11,346 nt of DNA from Burkholderiales bacterium (lineage in GTDB: Bacteria; Pseudomonadota; Gammaproteobacteria; Burkholderiales; Burkholderiaceae), in NCBI GenBank assembly GCA_947372535.1, contig CANBUA010000143.1, positions 1 through 11,346 on the forward strand. The letters run 5' to 3'. Within the stretch, counting starts at the first letter, position 1, and every line of letters starts with the position of its first letter. Made by a program: the position numbers and the translations under genes. A model generated the notes under the pieces. That model was not told where the DNA came from and ran no database searches. It was given only the letters and a program-made list of their open reading frames with translations. This document shows positions 5,297-11,346 of this stretch, one piece after another.

Positions 5297-6106
5297 TCAG
5301 GCGCACTGGGCGAGGCGGACCTCCACCGAGCAGACTTCATCAAGGAAGCGGTCGATGGCAGAGACCGTCATCTCCTGGCCATGGCTGAGCAGGAAATGGC
5401 CGCAATCGGGAAAGACCTGGAGGGCGGCGTTGGGCAAGGCTTCGACCAGCTCTAGGGCATCCGTGGGCGGTGACGAGTCGTCATCGGCACCCACCAGCGT
5501 GAGGATGGGCTGCTGAAGGCGGATCAGGGGCAGAAAAGGCGTACGGGCAAAAAGCTGCCAGAAGTGCATCCACACATAGCAACCAAAAGCATCGCGAGCC
5601 GTTTCGGTCATGCGGCGCAGTACGAGTGGATCGAGTTCGCGCTTGAGGCGCGCCTTGATGCTTTTCTCAACGAAGCCGCTGAAACGCGTGACATAGCGCT
5701 CGAACAGCGACCAGGTCACGTCTTCGTGGGAAGCCTTGTAGAAAGGCGAGATGAGCACGGCTGGCGCGTGGGCGCCTGGTCGGTCGTCCGAGGTCAGCAG
5801 GGCCAGCAAGGTGCTGGCACCAAAAGAATGGGCGATCCAGGCATCGGGTCGCAGGTCGAAGGCTTCACACGCGGCCAGCAACCAGGCTTCGGAGCGCACG
5901 TCCTGTCCCCAGAGCACGCCCTGCTGGCCGTTCCACGGCATGTCGAGCACGATGCAGCGGTAGCGCGCTTTGAGCCTGTCCACCACGGGACGCCAGACGT
6001 CCGCCGGCTCCATCATGCCGTGCACCAGCACAACCATGGGGGCACCAGCCGGGCCGTGGCAATGCGCGGTGACCTCATGGCCATGGACGCGGTGGACGAG
6101 CTTCAT
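5297..6106 (-). CDS. Alpha/beta hydrolase
   Basis: This 269-residue single-domain alpha/beta hydrolase has the oxyanion-loop motif VVLVHGMM (residues 25-32). The nucleophile elbow is AHSFGAS with Ser94, having Ala in place of the usual first Gly. The acid is in VGADDDSSPP (Asp208-210) and the catalytic His237 is in DCGHFLLSHGQE. The triad is complete and there is no signal peptide, so it acts in the cytoplasm. Enzymes of this type hydrolyse esters or thioesters, or cyclise and release acyl chains. In this operon a type II thioesterase or product-release role is plausible, alongside the hotdog protein encoded downstream. Its ATG overlaps the stop of the degenerate ketosynthase upstream (ATGA), so the two are probably co-translated. 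The fold is certain; the substrate is not identifiable. Confidence 0.88.
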   Translation of the reverse strand: MKLVHRVHGHEVTAHCHGPAGAPMVVLVHGMMEPADVWRPVVDRLKARYRCIVLDMPWNGQQGVLWGQDVRSEAWLLAACEAFDLRPDAWIAHSFGASTLLALLTSDDRPGAHAPAVLISPFYKASHEDVTWSLFERYVTRFSGFVEKSIKARLKRELDPLVLRRMTETARDAFGCYVWMHFWQLFARTPFLPLIRLQQPILTLVGADDDSSPPTDALELVEALPNAALQVFPDCGHFLLSHGQEMTVSAIDRFLDEVCSVEVRLAQCA

Positions 6107-7107
6107 GGCCGTGCCTGGCCCACGACGATGGCACCGGCGCGACGGTCCATCCAGGTGCCGCCGCCCACGATGACAGCGCCTGAACTGGTCTCATCGGCGG
6201 TCAGTTGTTCGCAGGCATGGATCAGGTGCAGCAGGCAGGCCGATCCGTAGGCTTGCCGCATCACCGCCTCCAGGTCCACCGCGGGACGAGGCGCATTGGC
6301 GCGAGACTCGACGAAGGACTGGCCAGGCACGTATTGCGCCTTGGTCGGGTGGGCATCGAACAGCTTGTAGAGGGCCGCCTGACCGGGTGCATCGGCGTGC
6401 ACGAAAACATGGTCGGAGAGGGATGCGAGCATGCGGCCACCACGTGCACTGACCGCATGGGGCGACTCCAGGATCACAGCGCCTGCGCCTTCCAGGATGG
6501 GCGATTCACCACTCATGTCATCGGGCAGGCGCTTGCCCGCCAACAGGCTGCGCAGGGCCAGGCCATCGGTCTCCACCGTGACCACCAGCATGCGGCTGGC
6601 GCGTCCGTTGCGGATCGCATTGGCCGCCAGAATGAGGGCATCGAGCGACGATGAAGCGCCCGAGCAAACCATCAGGTTGAGTGCTTTGAGACCAAAGCGG
6701 ATGGCCAATGTCGAGGCGACGATGTTGCTGGACGCATTGGGCAAGTCCATCGCGCTGGTGGCATCGACGTGTTCACGCCGGATGGTGTCGGCCGCACGAC
6801 AAACGGTGTCCAGGTTGCCGGAGTTGGAGGCCACGACCACGCCGAAGTCGGTGGCGTTCAAAGGCGTCATCTGCTCGTCGAGCAGCCCGGCGTTCATCAA
6901 CGCGGACCGGGCAGCACACAAGGCCAACAGCGTGGCGCGCTCTTTGTAGCGCAGACCCTTTTTACCGAGCTGAGGCGCTGGGTCGAACACGGGATCTGCC
7001 AAGGGCGTGCTGCTCAGGGCGCCGGCCAAGCTGGCATGTTGGGCAAAGCGTGGGATTTCCCAGCCACAGCCGGTCACGGCAATGGGCAATCGAGACACGG
7101 CGTTCAT
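6103..7107 (-). CDS. Degenerate FabF-like ketosynthase (chain-length-factor-like), second pair
   Basis: This 334-residue thiolase-fold protein is shorter than the roughly 410 of FabF. The segment IRFGLKALNLMVCSGASSSL (about residues 136-155) aligns with the nucleophile region of ketosynthases, but the catalytic Cys position holds Ala151; a Cys148 lies three residues earlier. The HGTGT motif is missing, and the usual GH(T)xGA region is reduced to AYGSACLL. The glycine-rich EGAGAVILES block is kept, as is a C-terminal GAVIVGGGTW. Loss of all catalytic residues with a kept fold is typical of chain-length factors that dimerise with an active ketosynthase. The ATG at 7107 overlaps the stop of the active ketosynthase upstream (ATGA), so these two are the likely heterodimer. 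What it controls, chain length or starter, is inference. Confidence 0.83.
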   Translation of the reverse strand: MNAVSRLPIAVTGCGWEIPRFAQHASLAGALSSTPLADPVFDPAPQLGKKGLRYKERATLLALCAARSALMNAGLLDEQMTPLNATDFGVVVASNSGNLDTVCRAADTIRREHVDATSAMDLPNASSNIVASTLAIRFGLKALNLMVCSGASSSLDALILAANAIRNGRASRMLVVTVETDGLALRSLLAGKRLPDDMSGESPILEGAGAVILESPHAVSARGGRMLASLSDHVFVHADAPGQAALYKLFDAHPTKAQYVPGQSFVESRANAPRPAVDLEAVMRQAYGSACLLHLIHACEQLTADETSSGAVIVGGGTWMDRRAGAIVVGQARP

Positions 7108-8252
7108 GCTGCTTTCTCCACGATGACGACGGCGTTGACGCCGCCAAAACCAAAGGCATTGACCTGCGCGAAACGCGCGTTGGGCAGCAACCTGGCCGCG
7201 CCCGTCACGATGTCCATGGACGCGGCTTCTGCCATGGGATGGCTCAGGCCAACCGTGGGCGGCAAAAGCCCTGTATTCAGGGATTCAATGGCCGTCACCA
7301 CCGCCAACAGGCCGGAGGCGCCGGAGGTGTGGCCGGTCATCGACTTCAGGGCTGACACCGGCACCCAGTTGGCGGCCGGGCCCATGGCCTCTTGCAAGGC
7401 AATCGCCTCGGTCTTGTCGTTGAGCATGGTGCCGGTGCCGTGCACCATGAGCAGGTCCACGTCGTCGGCCGTGACGGCACCACGCGCATAGGCATCCTGG
7501 ATGGCGCGGACGATGCCACCCGTGTCCGGCGCGGTCTCGTGGTTGGCGTCGCAGCTGGTGCCCACGGCGCGCAGCACGGCCAGCGGCTGGACCTGCCGGG
7601 CCGCGGCATGGGCCCGGGTCTCGACCACCACTGCCGCAGCACCATCGCCCATCAGCACGCCCTTGCGGTCACGCTCGAAAGGCTGCACGGTGTCGGGGTG
7701 CAAGGGGTTGACGCGGTCCAGCAGGCCGAACATGCTTTCCGTGATGGTGTCGCAGCCGCCCACGATGACGCAGTCGAAGGTGCCATCGCGGATGAAGTCC
7801 TCGGCCAGGGCCAACGCAAAGTTCGACGCCGAGCAGGCATTGGACACCGTGATCACGGGCAGGGCCGTGCCCAGCCTGTCGTTCAGCACGCGCTCGAAAT
7901 GGAGCTGGTCCAGTGACAAGGGTTGCTCTTCGGTCCAGAACAGTTCGAGCGAGCGCAACTCACGCAGGCCGGTGCCCACCACCACGCCGCAGCGGCCGGT
8001 GTCCAGCGGCAGCTTGGCTTCTTTGACGGCATCGGCCACGGCTTGGGCCAGCAGTTCGCTGGCGCGCAAGACACGGTCGCGTCCCTGGGGTCGGTCGGCG
8101 ATCTCGTAGGCGTACGACACGTTGAACTTGTCGGCCGGGAAAGACTGGAGCGGCTTGCGGCCGGACTCGCCGGCGCACATGGCCTGGAAGCCGAGCAGCT
8201 TGTCCGGGCCGACGCTGCTCACCATGGCAGAGGCAGAAATCACGAGGTTCAT
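7104..8252 (-). CDS. FabF-like beta-ketoacyl-ACP synthase, active, second pair
   Basis: This 382-residue ketosynthase has a complete active site: Cys140 in SNACSAS, His271 in HGTGTMLND, and Lys303 and His308 in LKSMTGHTSGAS. Landmarks MGDGAAAVVVE and the C-terminal FGFGGVNAVVIVE are also present. It should catalyse decarboxylative Claisen condensation of malonyl-ACP with an acyl chain. The ATG at 8252 starts the first strand (MNLVISASAM) and lies 31 bases after the upstream stop; an in-frame extension to 8324 would overlap the previous gene and adds nothing family-like. Its stop overlaps the start of the degenerate ketosynthase downstream (ATGA), as in type II polyketide KS-alpha/KS-beta pairs. 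The family is certain; polyketide versus fatty-acid-like use is inferred from context. Confidence 0.92.
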   Translation of the reverse strand: MNLVISASAMVSSVGPDKLLGFQAMCAGESGRKPLQSFPADKFNVSYAYEIADRPQGRDRVLRASELLAQAVADAVKEAKLPLDTGRCGVVVGTGLRELRSLELFWTEEQPLSLDQLHFERVLNDRLGTALPVITVSNACSASNFALALAEDFIRDGTFDCVIVGGCDTITESMFGLLDRVNPLHPDTVQPFERDRKGVLMGDGAAAVVVETRAHAAARQVQPLAVLRAVGTSCDANHETAPDTGGIVRAIQDAYARGAVTADDVDLLMVHGTGTMLNDKTEAIALQEAMGPAANWVPVSALKSMTGHTSGASGLLAVVTAIESLNTGLLPPTVGLSHPMAEAASMDIVTGAARLLPNARFAQVNAFGFGGVNAVVIVEKAA

Positions 8253-8283
8253 GGCTGTTCCAAAGTTGGGTGATCGGTAGTGA

Positions 8284-9390
8284 TCAAGTCCGCACCACCA
8301 GGCAACCGACGTGGCCGTCGTCACCGGTGGTCAAGGCGATGCCCGTGCGGCCGCTGCCTGGCTGGCCCAGAGTCACCAGCAAGCGCCCCAGGCCCAACGA
8401 AAATCCGGCGCTGTAGGTGTCGCCCATGGTGTCGACCAGGTCGTTGCCATGCACGGTCACGTCTCGCCCGAAGAGCCGATCGATGGCTTGGTGCTCGATG
8501 CGGCTGCTGGCCACATCGGCACTGCCGCCCAAGCTGCACGCGGTGATGTCCGAGCGTTTGAGGTCACATTGCGCCAGTGCCTCGTCGATGCAACGGATGA
8601 CGCCCGCCACGGAGTCCTGCTCTTGCAGTACCAGGGGATCGAAGTAGCGGCCGTATTGCAAGGCCATCAACTGCGCCACGGGCTGTTCGCCACGGGCTGC
8701 CATGTCGTCCAGACGCTCCAAGGCAAACATGGCGCAGCCCTCGCCCAAGGGCACGGGATGGCGTCGGCCATGCTTGACCAGCATCTCGTGGGCCCAGGCG
8801 TTTTGAGGGCACATTTCTTCCACCGCGCCGGTGAACAGCGTGTCCGCGTAACGGCGGCGCAGCATCAAGCTGGCGTACTTGATGGACAGCAGGCCCGACA
8901 GGCGCCCGCCCGAGATGGTGGCGTTGACCGAACGCGCCTTGAACCAGATGCCGCACTGGCCAGCCGCGCAGTTCATCACTGTGTTGGGGAACAAGGCTGG
9001 ATTGACCAGGAAGGGCCGGTCCTGCACCAGCGAATCGCGTGTGAAATCACTGGTGCTGCGGATGCTGCCCGTGCTGGTGCCGATGGCAAAGCCCACCCGC
9101 TCCGACTGGGCCTCGGTCCGCTCCGGCCGGTCGCGGTGCAGCAGCTTGGCGGTGCTGACGGCCAGGGCCGTGGTGCGGTCCATCGTGCGGATGCCTTTGC
9201 TGCCCAGCAACTCGGCCACCTCGAAGTAGGCGGGCCGGTAATCGATGCCGGTGGGAAACTCGTCTTTGGCGGTGTGGAGCGGATGCTGCTGCGTCTGCGT
9301 CCACATGCCGGATTGACTGAAAGCGGCCGCGCCGATGCCCAAGGGCGAAATCGCCTCCCAGCCCGCGACGGCAATGCCAAGTGAGGCCAT
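8284..9390 (-). CDS. Degenerate FabF-like ketosynthase (chain-length-factor-like), first pair
   Basis: This 368-residue protein has the ketosynthase fold but all catalytic positions are changed. The nucleophile segment SVNATISGG (residues 154-162) has Ile159 where FabF has Cys. The HGTGT segment reads CSLGGSADV, so His becomes Leu. The GHTxGAAS segment reads GDTYSAGF, so His becomes Asp. The N-terminal VAGWEAISPLG and the LGEGCAMFALE glycine turn confirm the fold. It is therefore expected to be non-condensing, a partner for the active ketosynthase just upstream (27-base gap). The ATG at 9390 has AAGGAA ending about 4 bases before it, a good site. A decarboxylase-type role (KSQ) seems unlikely because there is no Gln at the Cys position. 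Its exact role is inference. Confidence 0.83.
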   Translation of the reverse strand: MASLGIAVAGWEAISPLGIGAAAFSQSGMWTQTQQHPLHTAKDEFPTGIDYRPAYFEVAELLGSKGIRTMDRTTALAVSTAKLLHRDRPERTEAQSERVGFAIGTSTGSIRSTSDFTRDSLVQDRPFLVNPALFPNTVMNCAAGQCGIWFKARSVNATISGGRLSGLLSIKYASLMLRRRYADTLFTGAVEEMCPQNAWAHEMLVKHGRRHPVPLGEGCAMFALERLDDMAARGEQPVAQLMALQYGRYFDPLVLQEQDSVAGVIRCIDEALAQCDLKRSDITACSLGGSADVASSRIEHQAIDRLFGRDVTVHGNDLVDTMGDTYSAGFSLGLGRLLVTLGQPGSGRTGIALTTGDDGHVGCLVVRT

Positions 9391-9417
9391 GGTGTGTTCC
9401 TTGTTCCTGTCAGTGAA

Positions 9418-10623
9418 TCACTGGGTGTAGCGGGCGTAGACCGTGATGGCGTTGTTGCCGCCAAACGCGAATCCGTTGTTCTGCACGATGCGCAGGTCCG
9501 CCTGACGGGACGCGTTGGGCACGCAGTCCACTTTGCAGCGCGGATCGGTCTCGACGTGGTTGATCGTCGGCGGCATGAAGCCCTCTTCAATCGCCACGGC
9601 GCAGGCGATGCTGGCCAGCGCGCTGGCCGCGCCCATGGTGTGGCCGATCATCGATTTGATCGAGGACACGGGCGGTTTGCTTTCGCCGAAGACTTCATCA
9701 ATGGCGCCCGACTCGGTGATGTCGTTGGCCACTGTGCCGGTGCCGTGCGCGCAGATGTAGTCCACATCGGCCGCCGTGATGCCGGCGTTCTGGTGAGCCA
9801 GGCGGATGCAGCGGGCGATGCTGGCGCGATTGGGCGCGACCATGTGGTCGGCATCGCAGGTCAGGCCGTAGCCCAGCACCTCGGCATAGATGTGAGCGCC
9901 GCGTGCCAGGGCGCTGTCGAGCGACTCCAGCAACATGATGCCCGCGCCCTCACCCGTCAGGATGCCCTTGCGCTCCTTGTCGAAGGGCTGGCAGACATCG
10001 GGGGCGATCGTGCCCAGGCGGTAAAAGCCAGCGAAGGTCTTGCGGCAGATCGAATCGGCCCCGCCGCACAGCATGAAGTCCGTGTCACCCACGGCCACGC
10101 TGTCATACGCATAGCCGATGGCGTAGTTGCCGGCCGAGCAAGCCGTGGGGATGGTGATCGCCCCGCCTTGCAAGCCCAGCTCGCGCGCCACCGCAAAAGA
10201 GATGTGGTGCGAGGGCACCTGGCGGAGCAAGTCGTACGAGATCGAGCCATAGCCACCCCGCACTGCCTGCTCCGTCAGTTTGTCGATCACCTGGGACTCG
10301 CCGTCCGTGGTGCCGATCGAGACCCCGCAACGCCCTTCTGACAATTGCGTAGGGTCCATGCCTGAATCCTGGAGCGCCATGGCCGCAGCGGCCACCGCGA
10401 ACTGGGCGCTGCGGCCCAGCGAAGCGGGATCGACGCGGTGGATCCACTGCTCGGGGTCGAAGCCTCGTACTTCGCACCCACGGTTGGTGGCAAAACCCGT
10501 GGTGTCGAAGGACGTGATCTCCGAGACCCCGCATACCCCGTCACGCATGGCTTGGCCGAACGCCTTCACGCCGAGGCCGACACTGGTGACCGCGCCTATT
10601 CCTGTGATGACCACTCGTCGCAT
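9418..10623 (-). CDS. FabF-like beta-ketoacyl-ACP synthase, active, first pair
   Basis: This 401-residue protein is of standard FabF length. It starts with MRRVVITGIGAVTSVG and has Cys162 in PTACSAGNYA, His293 in CAHGTGTVAND, and Lys323 and His328 in SIKSMIGHTMGAAS. The C-terminal FAFGGNNAITVYAR is also typical. All four FabF active-site residues are present (Cys163, His303, Lys335 and His340 in E. coli FabF). It elongates ACP-bound chains with malonyl-ACP in the cytoplasm. The ATG at 10623 is preceded by GGGAG at a good spacing and lies 28 bases after the ACP gene, its probable carrier. The PNR segment and overall look place it near specialised KS sets rather than housekeeping FabF, but a housekeeping origin cannot be excluded from sequence alone. 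Confidence 0.93.
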   Translation of the reverse strand: MRRVVITGIGAVTSVGLGVKAFGQAMRDGVCGVSEITSFDTTGFATNRGCEVRGFDPEQWIHRVDPASLGRSAQFAVAAAAMALQDSGMDPTQLSEGRCGVSIGTTDGESQVIDKLTEQAVRGGYGSISYDLLRQVPSHHISFAVARELGLQGGAITIPTACSAGNYAIGYAYDSVAVGDTDFMLCGGADSICRKTFAGFYRLGTIAPDVCQPFDKERKGILTGEGAGIMLLESLDSALARGAHIYAEVLGYGLTCDADHMVAPNRASIARCIRLAHQNAGITAADVDYICAHGTGTVANDITESGAIDEVFGESKPPVSSIKSMIGHTMGAASALASIACAVAIEEGFMPPTINHVETDPRCKVDCVPNASRQADLRIVQNNGFAFGGNNAITVYARYTQ

Positions 10624-10651
10624 GGCTGCTCCCGATTCGGTTGATCTGATC

Positions 10652-10915
10652 TCACTCGCGCCAGCCGGCGGCTTCCTGCACGACCTCGTAGACGCCCAGC
10701 AGGTTGACCATGCGGGTCAAGGCCTCTTGCGGGATCTCGACACCGAAGGTCTTTTCCAGGCTGGCCAGGATCTCGATGGCGCGCAGCGAATCGGCGTCAT
10801 GCTCCTCCTTGAAGAGGCTGGTGGGCGTCATGTCGTTCGGTTCGATTTCCAGGATGTCCGAGACGATTTGCTTGATCAGCGCGCTGCGCTCTTCGGTGGT
10901 GACGGCGGTGTTCAT
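10652..10915 (-). CDS. Acyl carrier protein
   Basis: This 87-residue acidic ACP has the phosphopantetheine attachment serine at Ser43 in DADSLRAIEI, followed by a helix II that begins LRAIEILASLEKTFG and then the VEIPQEALTRM segment. Length and motif are normal for type II systems. The ending EAAGWRE includes a Trp not usual in AcpP, suggesting a pathway-specific carrier. It carries the growing chain between the ketosynthases and the dehydratase/thioesterase proteins encoded downstream. The ATG at 10915 has AAGGAA 9 bases upstream. An in-frame TTG at 10939 would overlap the previous gene and add residues with no family match, so it was not used. Confidence 0.92.
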   Translation of the reverse strand: MNTAVTTEERSALIKQIVSDILEIEPNDMTPTSLFKEEHDADSLRAIEILASLEKTFGVEIPQEALTRMVNLLGVYEVVQEAAGWRE

Positions 10916-10924
10916 GAAGAAAAT

Positions 10925-10930
10925 TTCCTT
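10925..10930 (-). promoter_or_regulatory. Ribosome binding site of the ACP gene
   Basis: AAGGAA on the minus strand lies 9 bases before the ATG at 10915. It lies in the 20-base gap after the upstream stop and supports the ATG start over the TTG at 10939. Confidence 0.5.
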
Positions 10931-10935
10931 GAAAG

Positions 10936-11346
10936 TCAAAGTGAGGTTGGGGAGAAAAGAAACGCCAGATGGCGGCGTTGATGGATCGCCAGCAGCAATA
11001 CCGGGCGAGGAGAGGTCAGGCAGCGCACGACCTGCAACATGGGCGCCACCGTGCCCACGGTGGCAAAGACGGTGTCAGGCGATGACGGATTGGCGATGTC
11101 ACTGGCGCCCAGCCAGTCACGCCAGCGCATGGCGATCGCCGCGGACAAGGCATCCTGGGTTCGCAGCACGGCCAGTTGAAGGTCATGGCGACGTGCACCC
11201 AGGGCGCTTGGCAGGCCAGCGATGAAGCGCTGCGTCGTCCGGGACGGCGCGATGGCGTCCTTGTCGACATGGCCCCAGCACGATGCAGCGATGCGCTGAC
11301 CACCAGCAACGGTGGCGCTCGATTGCAGGTGCAATGCCACAGCGCC
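10936..11346 (-). CDS. Probable degenerate ketosynthase, C-terminal part (5' end outside window)
   Basis: An open frame with strongly GC-biased third codon positions enters from the right edge and stops at 10936. No convincing start lies inside; the GTG at 11340 has no binding site, so the 136 visible residues are read as a C-terminal fragment of a longer protein. Aligned by eye to FabF-type proteins, GGQRIAASCWGHVDKDAIAP matches the segment after the glycine turn (RGAHIYAEVLGYG...DA...AP). GARRHDLQLAVLRTQDALSA matches the HGTGT region without its histidine, and VFATVGTVAPMLQVV takes the place of KSMIGHTMGAAS. If right, this is a third non-catalytic ketosynthase-like subunit. The similarity is weak and another protein type remains possible. 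It is 20 bases upstream of the ACP gene. Confidence 0.5.
   Translation of the reverse strand, partial: GAVALHLQSSATVAGGQRIAASCWGHVDKDAIAPSRTTQRFIAGLPSALGARRHDLQLAVLRTQDALSAAIAMRWRDWLGASDIANPSSPDTVFATVGTVAPMLQVVRCLTSPRPVLLLAIHQRRHLAFLFSPTSL

Noticed and set aside
6103..7107. The two cysteine-less ketosynthases as pseudogenes
   Set aside because: Both frames are intact, keep structural motifs and codon bias, and are spaced or overlapped like functional operon genes; loss of catalytic residues alone is normal for chain-length factors.
7104..8324. The longer start of the second active ketosynthase at 8324
   Set aside because: The extra 24 residues overlap the previous gene and do not resemble a ketosynthase N terminus, whereas ATG 8252 begins exactly at the first strand.
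6103..10915. A standard aryl polyene or flexirubin cluster
   Set aside because: Ketosynthase, ACP and dehydratase genes are shared with those clusters, but no aromatic starter enzyme, acyltransferase or outer-membrane lipid genes are in view, and DsrE-like genes are not part of those clusters as I know them.
1..11346. tRNA, rRNA, CRISPR array, insertion sequence or attachment site
   Set aside because: No tRNA-like cloverleaf, short regularly spaced repeats, transposase/integrase motifs or terminal inverted repeats were seen.

Overview
The window is GC-rich with strongly GC-biased third codon positions. The protein style suggests a betaproteobacterium, probably Burkholderiales; this is inferred from composition and general resemblance, and no marker gene is present. 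Every supported gene lies on the minus strand, so the region is transcribed from right to left. Gaps never exceed about 80 bases and several neighbours share ATGA stop/start overlaps, so it reads as part of one long operon open at both window edges. I see no tRNA, rRNA, transposase, integrase or CRISPR array.

In transcription order, the right part (11346 to about 6100) is a type II fatty-acid/polyketide-type synthase set. It begins with the C-terminal end of a probable degenerate ketosynthase, cut by the window edge. An acyl carrier protein with an intact DSL serine follows, then four FabF-like ketosynthases. Two of the four keep the Cys-His-Lys-His active site (9418-10623 and 7104-8252). The other two have lost it (8284-9390 and 6103-7107). 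This gives two alternating active/inactive pairs, like the KS-alpha/chain-length-factor pairs of type II polyketide synthases.

The middle (6106 to 3535) carries tailoring or release candidates: an alpha/beta hydrolase, a double-hotdog thioesterase-like protein, and a DsbA-fold protein of the 2-hydroxychromene-2-carboxylate isomerase / kappa-class glutathione transferase type.

Next (3454 to 1369) come five consecutive small proteins that I assign to the DsrE/DsrF/DsrH (TusD/C/B) sulfur-relay superfamily. They are one cysteine-free member followed by a tandemly duplicated E-like/F-like pair. The left end has a fusion of two FabZ-like dehydratase domains and the N-terminal part of a FabH-like (KAS III) condensing enzyme that runs off the window.

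Taken together, the operon looks like a biosynthetic cluster that assembles an ACP-bound acyl chain and may use persulfide-carrying DsrE-type proteins to put sulfur into it, or to handle sulfur for it. I do not recognise the cluster as any characterised pathway. The combination of duplicated DsrE/F pairs, duplicated active/inactive ketosynthase pairs and a glutathione-transferase-like protein is the most interesting feature of the window. The product is unknown, and the sulfur link is inferred from family membership and conserved cysteines.
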